This document shows, piece by piece, positions 46,795 to 56,322 of a stretch of 64,000 nucleotides of DNA. How positions within the stretch are numbered: position 1 is the stretch's first letter; every line of letters starts with the position of its first letter. The DNA lies in assembly GCA_944474755.1 (NCBI GenBank), contig OX104124.1, positions 4,924,437-4,988,436 of the forward strand. Reading direction: 5' to 3'. Source of the DNA: Limnoperna fortunei. Lineage: Eukaryota > Mollusca > Bivalvia > Mytilida > Modiolidae. The position numbers and the translations under genes were made by a program. Below the pieces are notes generated by a model. It did not search any database and had not been told where the DNA came from. It saw only the letters and a program-made list of their open reading frames with translations.

Positions 46795-47335
46795 ATGTTC
46801 GTTCTGTATAAAAAAAAAACAGTTTTTCACCTTTTGCAATTGTTTTTGAGTAAAAGACATTGTACCTTTTACTATTCCAAATATATTAAATGCAAGAAAT
46901 TGCAAAGCTTTTTGCCAGAACTGATTAATATGTTGAAATCTTCTTTCTCGCCACGCTGTGTAAAATATGAAGCGAACATTTATGACTATTACTTTTATTA
47001 TCTTTAATATTACTAGTATAGAACAAGGAGATGTTAATGTAATTCAAATTTACGAATACGTTATTCTGGATTCTGCGATCGGTATTCCGCTTTTCTAGAC
47101 CGATCATTGCTGTTGTCTCCTAAACTAATCAAAAATGTTTTGTTGCATCTAGGTTGATCCCTCCAAAAGTTCGCTTACTTTACTAATGGTTTTTATTGGG
47201 ATCGTGTTATTCACTTTCGGTTTTTGTATTTTGGATTTTGTTTTCCGTTGTATGTTTGTGTATATCCTAATTTGTAATTGTCCATTGACTTTCGGGTCTT
47301 GTTCGGTCGATTGCTTTTTTGCTTACTCATTTAAT
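46795..47335 (+). repeat. Block C fragment followed by family R 3' tail
   Basis: 46,800-46,930 (GTAAAAGACATTGTACCTTT-like, TTTTGCCAGAACTGATTAA) matches 7,840-7,970. 47,040-47,330 is an R tail (CTGCGATCGGTATTCC, CATCTAGGTTGATCCCT, TTGTAATTGTCCATTGACTT, GATTGCTTTTTTGCT) missing its middle portion. Neither ORF here has features of a gene. Confidence 0.65.
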
Positions 47336-47344
47336 TATTTCGTA

Positions 47345-47480
47345 TAATTGATAGACATTTTTTGGAATTAACGATCTAAAATGACCCATATAAGCGGATT
47401 TTGAAACTAACTTTTGCATAAATTTCCACGGAAATTAATGACCAAATCTTATTAGTTGTGTCAACATTTCTGATTTATTT
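47345..47480. repeat. Short piece shared with 25,660-26,230
   Basis: TTATTTCGTATAATTGATAG, AATTAACGATCTAAAATGAC and AAATTAATGACCAAATCTTA correspond to separated parts of the copy 2 region around the SINE at 25,676, but without the SINE. This may therefore approximate that SINE's empty site. Confidence 0.45.
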
Positions 47481-48067
47481 GTTTCGACAATCGAAACATG
47501 GCATACATTACAAACTACACTAAACGAAAGTAATTATTCGATCTAAAGAATAAATAATAGTTCTCAGCGACAATAAACTCTTGATAAAAAGATTTTAAGT
47601 TTCCACTGTATATGAAAAAGGCATTGAATTCACAACGAAAAAGCGTTAAAATTAATTAGGTTTGAAGTTGCTTGCAAAGCATTTACTTTCCTCAATATTT
47701 AGCTTTTAATTTCTAACATACATGTAAGGCTTTGTGGCACAATGTGCAATATATTTGTGAAATAAATGATTTTTTTAACAATACTTGCAATCGTAAATAT
47801 TTAGATCAGTTGCTAAAATTGCTTGGTTCAGATTGGTTTAGTACTTTTCGAAAAAAACTAATAATATAACTGAGTGAAGACATTTTGGATATAATAGCCC
47901 CTCTGATACATGTATTATATAATTACGACCGTTGATGGAATTAAACCACGTGGTTTTGCTACATAAAATAAGAAGGGTCACATAAAAACTTGTTTAAAGG
48001 TGACCTAATATTTACAGAGAGCAAAACGTAGGCTCCTACTTCAACAATGGTGAGTGAACTGTTATAT

Positions 48068-48409
48068 GAAAATAGCAAAGAAAAACCGACAGAACAACAT
48101 TAGCCAAAGTCCAAGGGACAGTTACAAATCCGGATATAGACAAACACAGCACAAAAACCAAAAACATATAACACAGACAAAGAGTAACCCGAACCCAATT
48201 AAAACCATGGGTGCACTCAGGTGCTCCGACAAGTAAGCAGTGCCTGCCTCTAATTAGACACCCGTAGAGTTACTCACTGTCATGTCCAGGGAAAAGTCAA
48301 ATCCAGGAATAGGAAACACTACCTATGACTCATCGAAAATGTCAGATCATATTTGAGACACTGATTTCCCATAACGATCAATTAAGTCATGGTGACGACC
48401 ATAGAAGTT
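48068..48409 (-). mobile_element. 5'-truncated family R retro-insertion with 9-bp target duplication
   Basis: Flanked by CTGTTATAT at 48,059-48,067 and 48,410-48,418. The paralogous site at about 3,058-3,068 (CTGATATAT) has neither insertion nor duplication. On the minus strand the insert starts in the RT C-terminus (FYGRHHDLIDRYGKSVSQI, stop, SDIF), runs through the 3' tail and ends TTTGCTATTTTC with no poly(A). This fixes the true 3' end of the element and shows 5' truncation, as for target-primed reverse transcription. The small ORF 48,054-48,236 is antisense. Confidence 0.92.
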
Positions 48410-49324
48410 CTGTTATATTACATCAAATATCTACAGTTTTACAGAGAATACGTAAACACTATATCTATCAATGAGTTTTTCAGGTTAGACAATAGTGCTG
48501 ATAAAAACGGGAGTTACTTCTCTTTTCAGGCTATTTAGAATTAAACACTATCTGTTTAACATTTAATTCATAAATAAAAACAAATAGATTTACATCAATA
48601 AACTTACAAAATATATTTATTTTTCTTTGTCAGAAATATCAACAAATTTAACGTTGATCCTGTTTTTGCCATGTTTGTTTACAGAGGAATAAATATGTAT
48701 ACAACAGGGTTTCTAGTAAATTTGTGATGGTTATTTCCCCAAGCGGTAGACCTTATTTTGTATCTGTCTAAAGCCTGTTGATCAACAAATAAGAAAATGT
48801 AATTCGAATTTAAATAGGTTTTGCATATGTTGAGAAAATATCACACAAATGCACGGCGGTGCTAAATAGTGAAACAAGTATTTAATGGTCTATACAGGAA
48901 GTTTGAAATATATAGTCATAAATAAGTGTCCTCGTAAATGGGATATGTCTTACAGGAGAGTCACCATATACATGTATTAGTGGGAGAGTTTTTGATGCAG
49001 ACTTTAAAGTCGGATGATTACAATAGCACTCTACTCACATGCAGGCGCAATATTTTTCAGTTCTATCATGAATAAATGATAAGGGCTAGTGAAAAAAATA
49101 AATGGAGCACTTTTTACATTTTCCTAAACTTTAATTTTTAATAAACTTATTTTACGTATACGATCAATTTTTTCCATTTAGAACATTTTTGTATGTGTGG
49201 TGGATAAATTAAAGCACTATGATGCGTAACCATTTCATATGTACTTTCTGTACTGATGTACAATACACTGCATCCTAAAAGCTTTTCGACAATTTAAACC
49301 ACCTTAACATAAAATTAATCGATT

Positions 49325-49490
49325 GCGGGTTCGATTCTCACTGCAGGCAGGGTTTACTCGACAGTTTTCCTACCGCAGGTCGGGAGTTCTCTCCGGGTAC
49401 TCCGGCTTCCTCCCCCAATAAAAACTGGACGCCATGAAATAGCTGAAAAATGCTGAAAGTGCGTTAAATCACCATTCAAACAAAAAACCC
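49325..49490 (+). repeat. tRNA-derived SINE lacking its A box
   Basis: Starts within the B box (GCGGGTTCGATTCTCACTGC), then ACAGTTTTCCTACCGCAGGT, GGGTACTCCGGCTTCCTCCC and AAAACTGGACGCCATGAAAT, ending in CATTCAAACAAAAAA. The best 3' body in the window; used to identify the tails at 20-125 and 17,105-17,205. Absent from copy 1 near 3,900. Confidence 0.8.
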
Positions 49491-49549
49491 ATAAAATTAA
49501 TCACTGTGATTACGCTCGATTCTATCAATTCTTCAATGGGTGTACATTG

Positions 49550-49960
49550 CACAACTGATACGTTATTCTATATTCTGCAATCGGTATTCATATTTGTAGA
49601 CCGGTCACTGCTTTTAACTATTAAACTACCTAGGTTGATGTTATTCCATCTAACAAAAATGTCATGGTTGTCAGAGTGACGCTATGAGAAATCAATCTCT
49701 CAAATACGATCGGACACTTTTGCAGAGTCATATTTAGGCCTCCCCATTATTGGATTTAACTTTTTCTTAGACATGATAATGAGTAGCTAAACAGGGGTTA
49801 AATAAGAAGCGTGCACAGCTTTCTCGTACGGAGCACGTGAGTATACCCATAAGCTCAATAGGGTTCGGGTTTTTTTCTGCTTTCTTGGGATTTTTGTATA
49901 TGTTTTCTATATTTTCCCTTTACTTTCGGCTCATGGCGTGCGTGCGGTTTCCTTGCTATT
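49550..49960 (+). repeat. Family R 3' tail, copy 3
   Basis: TACGTTATTCTATATTCTGC, CTACCTAGGTTGATGTTATT, ACATGATAATGAGTAGCTAA, GAGTATACCCATAAGCTC and TTCCTTGCTATTTCTTC follow the order of the tail at 4,440-4,905, at the collinear place in copy 3. Its insertion therefore predates the segmental duplication. It runs directly into the fold-back module. Confidence 0.75.
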
Positions 49961-49974
49961 TCTTCATACTGTAC

Positions 49975-50240
49975 AAGTTGCAATACAATAGTTCTTTCAT
50001 TTAACTCAACTAAACGTCTTAATAATAAAACTTATTCTTCAATGAGTTGAATTAGAAGTAATAAGAGCTGTATTTATGAAAGAAATTGGTGTATGAAGTC
50101 GCAAACTCACTCGTACACTTAACACGAAGCCCTTCGGTCTTCACTTAGTTTGTGAATGAGTTTTGTCCCTTTATGCACCGACGAATTCCTCTTCAATAGC
50201 TTTCATTCTTATATAACATCAGAGATATAGACGTGACAAG
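49975..50240 (-). repeat. Fold-back module, copy 3
   Basis: Hairpin GAAGCCCTTCGGTCTTC within a longer palindrome: ATAAGAGCTGTATTTATGAA faces AATAGCTTTCATTCTTAT, and CAAACTCACTCG faces GTGAATGAGTTTTG. Same position relative to the R RT as in copy 1. Confidence 0.75.
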
Positions 50241-50449
50241 GATATTAAAGTAACGACGTAAAATGACATCTTAAGCCTATGTTAGTGTTTCTTATCGACA
50301 AATCAAGCCCGCACATTTATGATTTTCGTCTTTATTTTCTATTTTCGACATGCATTTCATTAAAGTGACCTTATGGATATTGTCTTTAAAGTGTATGTTA
50401 AAAACTCAGATGTGTTTAAAAGGGTAAGCGGATGTCAGTATTTTTGCAT

Positions 50450-51790
50450 ATAGTTTGCTGAACTCAGATAATTTTTACTTGTCCTCTAAACATAACAAAT
50501 ATGTTGTCAATAAAAAATCTAACATTTGACGGATTTGGTCACCAGTATATTTATTATTTGATTTAATATCATTGATGACGAAGTATGTTCTGCCAGGGCT
50601 AATTACCGGGTATATATATCGTTTGATTCCTTTTTGTAAGAGCTGCGTTCTAAGATCTTTCATCCTTGTATCAAGCTGCATATCAGAAATGGCCATGTAG
50701 AGTGTCGAAAAAGCAAAGGTTTTATTGCTGTTACATTAGGGAAGAAATCCAGCACTTATGATGTCTATTTCGAATATTTAACATTCCGCATTTCATTTAT
50801 GCGACTCCTGAGGAAAGCAAGTTTCATTTATGCGACTCCTGAGAAAAGCAATTGTCACTATATTTTTAAAGCACCGTTCTCATTGATGTTAAAAAGTGGT
50901 CAGGTTTGTTGATAGAGGTTTGTTGATACACTTCTTGATATGGATTTATGTGAAGTGTTGGTATCTGATACAAGAAGGGGAGATCAGCTTTATATGGAGA
51001 GCAAATGATGCAACACTTCTTGTAATTTTCAAGAATCCTCTCGAACAGCGTAGCGTTTCTTGAAGATGAATATATTTTTGTAAAGGGTCGTATCTGCTGG
51101 CACAACAAAATATTTTTCATGCATGTTGGACATAGTTTTAGCAGCATCCAAATTGCTGCAGACTAATGATGCTTTATTACCCATGAACCTTCTTAAATGA
51201 CTTATTCTTTTTCTAGTCATTGACCTCATGGGTTTTATCAACTCGTACTAGGTAGCAAAGTCCTGGCCATCTTGCATTACACATTGTATGGCATAGTCCT
51301 ATAGTGTATCCGTAAGCACACGGTATGTCGGTTCTTTGGAAATGATATTGAGGAAACATTCTTTGTCAACAATGTTCAGATCTCTATTTATCGCGTTACC
51401 TAAAGAGCTATAAATGAATAGGGAATAGTGGCAAGAACAGTCACGAAGTTTGTCTTTGAAGTCATTGATCAAAAGATGCTGCAATACACGTTATTAGTTG
51501 AAGATTCTGGGTGCTATGGGGTAGTATAGGTATAAGACATAATCGAAACAGAATTGTTTTAAGGTATTGTTGTATTTTTGTATGTAATACACCTGTGATG
51601 CAAAATTTCCAAGATGTATATCATCTATTACTTTGGTAGCGAGAATTAAAGAAAGAAAAGTACTAGGTTCTTGTTCATATTTGTATGTGTTAACAACAAT
51701 CTGTTTGAACAGTCTGTTTTCCAATTATAAAATAATTGCAACTAATATGTAGAGAGAAGACGGAGTGTCTGTTACAGGTGTCTGTAGACA
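50450..51790 (-). pseudogene. Family R reverse transcriptase, longest copy
   Basis: About 1.3 kb of RT ORF in several frames. In order on the minus strand: FKQIVVNTYKYEQEPSTFLS (51,724), PIAPRIFN, LQHLLINDFKDKLRDCSCHY then SLFIYSSLGNAINRDLNIVD (51,480-51,360), NKASLVCSNLDAAKTMSNMH then EKYFVVPADTTLYKNIF (51,180-51,060), YQIPTLHINPYQEVY, KPDHFLTSMRTVL (50,870), then SPGRTYFVINDIKSNNKYTG and DQIRQMLDFLL (50,600-50,490). This matches the N-terminal and finger-palm regions of a bivalve/amphioxus RT family; the catalytic DD and C-terminus lie beyond the deleted 3' part. A 31-bp direct repeat (50,792-50,853) is a slippage duplication. The 5' end runs into block C. Class unresolved: possibly Penelope-like or another non-LTR group. 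Non-functional. Confidence 0.85.
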
Positions 51791-53290
51791 TTCCATATAA
51801 AATCATAAGGCAGTGTTTTGAGTTGAATAAAGTATAACTTTGTACGAATATGTAATATAATACAATGATTCACGTTCTTAAAATTTAAGCATGGTTTGTT
51901 TTCTTGAAATGACAATCTATAGACGTCAAAGCATAATAGTTATCAGTTCTTCAATGGATATTTCGAGGGTTGTTTACAAAAGATCGCATCATAAAACGTA
52001 GCAGTTTGACATTTGCATAAAAGTTGTTTTAATTAATTTCTTGAAAGAAGTATACGAACAATTTAGTCATTTAGAAAATGTTTTGCATTTGTAGTGATCT
52101 AACTAAAACAATGACTTCAGTCCACACTGGAATGATAAAAAATTAAAGCACTACCATGTGTACCCATTGAGGCACTGAATCCCACGCATTTGTAGAATAC
52201 ACTGTGTATAAAATCAATTTCAAATAAAATGTAGGTTATTTTGCTTGATGATAAGGCTCGCAATATTTGATTTTAATTAACGTCCTTCAAGTTTTATGCT
52301 AACATTAATTTTGTTGGATTTCTCAATTTTACATTTGGTCGGATTTTGCAGTATAATTACTTATGCTTAGAAGTCAGAATGATTGTGAGGTTTTATGTTT
52401 TCAAGTTTACATTAAGTTGACATTTCTGTTTTCAACTGCGACGTGATAAAAATTTGTATTTGAAAATGAAAAAAATTGTTGCGTTTATACTAAAAATTTT
52501 ACTAACGGAAATCTAGATAAATTGAAGTATTGACCAGATTATATGCAAATGCAAAATTATAGATGTTATAATTTAACATCTTAAACAATAAACATATTAT
52601 GTCACCCAACTTTAAAACACTTACTGATTACCTCTGAATAATATCATGTGACTTTTATCAATGGCATCTCTTGATAGCCAGCGCCAAAAATTTGTTTGCA
52701 GAGGGTGACAAAATTGAAACCTGAACCTGTAATGGGGAGACAAAACCTTTGTCACCCTCGAAATAACGTGATTGACAACTTTAACCTTGACTATTCTATT
52801 TTTAAGCGCACGTGATCGACAACCTGAAAATTTTTTTGCAATATTTACATTTACAATTATGGAAGAAATATGTTATTAAAGATAAGGTTATGAGAAATAA
52901 CACCAATAAAGAAACGTATTTGGTCTATGTTGATTTGCTCGAATTAATATAAAAATTGTTGCCTTCTTGATCAGTATATATCCAGAATTTTCACCTTGCA
53001 TGGGTTGTTTTCCCTCGGGCTCCGTAAAGACAACCCACGCAAATAATGGATGTCCAACTCTTCAAACTTTTGAAGATTATATACAAATATCAGAAATTGT
53101 ACTGTCATCAAAATTTTGTTTAATATATTAGCGTTGGCGTTAATTATTTGGTGGAAAAAGCCACTTAAAAATGGGTAATATCATTCTTTGTTTCGTTGTT
53201 ACTTCATTCCAATATAATTTAACAAAAAAATTCATGATGTTGTACGAACGTAAAACGTTATTATTGTTACCGTAATGACATGTAAATAAA
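51790..53290. repeat. Segmental-duplication block C, copy 3, left part
   Basis: Collinear with 22,960-24,530 and 6,640-7,820. It breaks at about 53,290 (ATGACATGTAAATAAAA) and resumes at 55,758 (AAAACAGAGTTATAAAGCTC), leaving a 2.47-kb insertion. Confidence 0.88.
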
Positions 53291-53462
53291 AAGTGTATTT
53301 ATGTATATAAAAAAAATTATGATCCTTAAACTTTTTTCAATTGTTTCACAATTTTTATATTTTGCTTTGTTTTATATAATCAATCCACTTTTTACATATA
53401 TCCCCAGTTGCAGCATGTCATCAATGTATTTGTATTACGTAATCACATTCCACATTTTACAG

Positions 53463-53597
53463 TTTCCTTTAACCAGTTTGATCATGGTCAAGCTGGATTT
53501 TGTCAGTGGTTTCGATAATTTGAAGTTATTTAAACCTCACAGTTTTCGCAATGGTGCTGCTACTACAGCACGTCTTTTTGGGTATACAGATAACCAG
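53463..53597 (+). CDS. Tyrosine-recombinase exon (H-x-x-R box)
   Basis: A 135-nt open exon between acceptor CATTTTACAG (ends 53,462) and a possible donor at AACCAG|GTCTAA. It reads FPLTSLIMVKLDFVSGFDNL then KLFKPHSFRNGAATTARLFG and YTDNQ. HSFRxGAATTA is the H-x-x-R active-site box of eukaryotic tyrosine recombinases (Crypton- and DIRS-type elements and recombinase-like genes derived from them). Preceding PLT and a hydrophobic helix fit the family. The catalytic tyrosine (after GRW) would lie in the next exon, not found. The second unit repeats only the first half (54,895-54,960), then diverges. An element fragment rather than a working gene. Confidence 0.7.
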
Positions 53598-55185
53598 GTC
53601 TAACACCACTATAATAGTATTGACAAAGAGATCAAGGATTTTGCGCTACAGGTACATTTCGTCATTAACATGGCTTTAATGATCACATTTATTCTATATG
53701 TTAAGAAGAATTATTCATGACAATGACTTCACTGTTTAGGAATACTATACGTATTATCAATTTCTAATCACAAATGAATGGCATTTACATAGAGTTCAAG
53801 GATTGTGGGCTACATGTACATTTTGCGATTACATTCGTGTTAATAGTAACATTTCGTCTACATGTTTATAGAAGATTCTTTACAAGGATGACCTGACTCC
53901 GTTGTGAAATAACACCAGTATCAGTTAAATTTATCAACAACTTCTACTATATCTTTCAAATTGGTTAATGAGGAATTTTATGCACTTTGAATTAACATCG
54001 TTTATACAGACATTTATATCTGCATGAGGAGGATGTGATGCATTGTTATTTAAATCAACGTTTAATGACTTCAAACTTCTGGTCAGGGAGATGCCTATGT
54101 ATAATGGCCATACAACCTAACATTATGGATATTCATTGGAATTTGCGTTGGGATTACTACACTATTTTGATACTGTGGATATGCATTATCATACTGACCA
54201 TCATCTACGAGTAACTGTCTTTGAATGGAGTAAACTTCATTTACGAGGTTGCAGATTATCTGTCTCTATATTAAAACTTACTGTAACTTTGGTGCACTAT
54301 TATTTAATTTGTTCCTGTAAATATCATGCGGATATTTTTGTTTGCATAATTTATTATGTTTGTTTATTTAATTGCTGAATACTTTGAGAAATTCTATTTT
54401 CACCACAGCAGGCATTGTTTCATTGATACATTTTTGCCACATAGGCGGTCTCTATATGTTCAATAATTCAGAGAGAGGGTGGGGCAGCTCCTTAATCTGT
54501 CATTTTATTTAGTTTAAGGAGCTTCGCTTTACATGTATGTTTATAGATATGCAAGTTTTGTATGTTTTGATACTAGTCTTTTTTGCATGTTGTATTTTTT
54601 TTATGTTTATATCTTTCTTGGCATTTTTATTAAAATGCTCTTTACGACAATCATTGTTTGTTTATTGTTTGTTTAAAGCGAACAGAGCTCATATTGCCAC
54701 TCTAAGGTCTTGTCGTTTAAGTGATCATTAGTGTATTTATGTATATAAATGAATTTATGATCCTTAAACGTTTTTCAATTGTTTTACAATTTTTATATTT
54801 TATTTTATGTAATCAATCCAGTTTTTACATGTATCATCAGTTGCAGCATGCCATCAGTGTATTTGTATTACGTAATAACATTCCACATTTTACAGTTTCC
54901 ATTAACCAGTTTGATCAGGGTCACTCTGTGTTTTTTCAGTGGTTTCGATAATTTGAAGTTATTTGATTTTCCACTTCCTTCCCCACCTCCCTCCTAAAAT
55001 TTCATATTATGATTTGCGATTACTGTTGTATTATTTTAGACTGGTCAATTTGATAATTTTTGGTACAAGATGGACCAGTATATTTATATTTTTGCAAATC
55101 TTGTATGTTCTTATACTAGTAATGGTATGGCGGGATTTAACCGCACCTTCGCTTTAAATGTATGTTTATATATATATATATATAT

Positions 55186-55438
55186 ATATATTCGTTTAAA
55201 AATATGTACAACAACATCTAGATACATAATTAAAGCGAAAACAAAGTTTTACACTTTAAAAAATTGCACAAATATTTCGCCTGACCAACAGGCTTCGTCA
55301 GTGTTTTTACAACGAATGACCACTGACGAAGCCTGTTGGTCAGGCGAAATATTTGTGCAATTTTTTAAAGTGTAAAACTTTGTTTTCGCTTTAATTATGT
55401 ATCTAGATGTTGTTGTACATATTTTTAAACGAATATAT
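55186..55438. repeat. Perfect 118-bp inverted repeat, 17-bp spacer
   Basis: 55,186-55,303 is exactly the reverse complement of 55,321-55,438 over 118 bp with no mismatch; spacer TTTTTACAACGAATGAC. It lies between (TA)n tracts (55,167-55,190 and 55,525-55,571). A downstream piece (55,441-55,525) ends TTTAGACGAATATATA, echoing the arm's TTTAAACGAATATAT, so the inserted unit may run from 55,186 to about 55,532 with TA as target. The inner end of each arm carries an incomplete hammerhead-like core (55,322-55,350). Confidence 0.95.
55322..55352 (+). ncRNA. Hammerhead-ribozyme-like core, incomplete
   Basis: CTGACGA, then a perfect stem GCCTG-TTGGT-CAGGC, then GAAA. This fits the hammerhead core CUGANGA / stem II / GAAA, with one extra A before stem II. 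I cannot find a convincing stem III, UH cleavage site or stem I 3' strand, so self-cleavage is doubtful. The mirror arm carries the same core on the minus strand (55,272-55,302). Confidence 0.4.
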
Positions 55439-55521
55439 TATTATTTTAATCTGTACAGCATCGTTATCTACCGTAACGATCCAACATCCCGTACGAACAA
55501 TTGTTGACTATTTCTTTAGAC

Positions 55522-55574
<53 letters not shown>

Positions 55575-55757
55575 ATTTTTGTATGTTTTGAAACTAGTCT
55601 GTTTTGTATGTTTTGATACTAGTCTTTTTTGCATGTTTATATGTTTCTTGGCATTTTTATTAAAATGCTCTTTACGCCAATCATTGTTTGTTTATTGTTT
55701 GTTTAAAGCGAACAGAGCTTATATTGCCTCTCTAGCGTCTTGTCGTTTAAGTGATCA

Positions 55758-56322
55758 TAAAACAGAGTTATAAAGCTCGTTTGTTCGTTTGTTCTGTTTC
55801 TTAGTAAAGATTGTTTAGGGGTTTTAAGGGTTTTTTTGTCTTTTTCAAGTGTGTTTGGGTTTAAGAAATTATGCCGTTTACTATTCTAATAATATTTAAA
55901 CTATGTTAAACAAATTTTGCCAAAACTTTCGCTGGAACAGATTTACATTAATTTGTATACCACATACCGAACAACTCTTGAAATCTTATATATCTATTTC
56001 ATAAAAATTGAAACACTTAATTAAACTGAGATATTACATTTTCACTCTTTTTCCAATATTGACTTACACATTTACTCCACAGAAATACAGTTGTAATTTA
56101 AAACCACAATTATGCATAGAAAATTGCAACTGAGACATCGGTAATGCACTGTAAAATCACTTTTTATATAAAAATAACTTATTGTGACTGCTAGATACAT
56201 ACTAAAACCACATCAGCGACTATTAGGGCTGACAGATGCATGCATCACCTATAAAACTCTCATTTTGTCACTGCTGAGTAATCAGGTATGTAATATAAAA
56301 TCATATTGCATATAATACAATA
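55758..56322. repeat. Segmental-duplication block C, copy 3, right part
   Basis: Collinear with 7,820-8,355 and 24,540-25,508. It stops at GCATATAATACAATATA, exactly where the inverted-repeat element begins; in the other copies the sequence continues undisturbed. Confidence 0.88.

Larger units (their letters stand above)
47620..49510. repeat. Segmental-duplication block, copy 3 (matches 2,620-3,925)
   Basis: Collinear with 2,620-3,925 apart from two insertions: the R tail at 48,068-48,409 and a SINE 3' part at 49,325-49,490. The R tail has a clear target duplication. Confidence 0.85.
53291..55757 (+). mobile_element. 2.5-kb insertion made of two tandem units
   Basis: Unit 1 (53,291-54,727) starts GTGTATTTATGTATATAAA and ends TTGTCGTTTAAGTGATCAT. 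Unit 2 (54,728-55,757) starts and ends with the same sequences, has lost much of its middle, and contains a palindromic insertion (55,167-55,570). Both carry TTGCAGCATG..CATCA, TTTACAGTTTCC..TAACCAG and GGCATTTTTATTAAAATGCT. Unit 1 holds a tyrosine-recombinase exon. A short ATAAAA flanks both outer ends and may be a target duplication or chance. The tandem arrangement suggests insertion of a multimer, or insertion followed by unequal exchange. Confidence 0.7.

Noticed and set aside
55407..55616. ORF with an IYIYIYIY run
   Set aside because: It is a translated (TA)n microsatellite.
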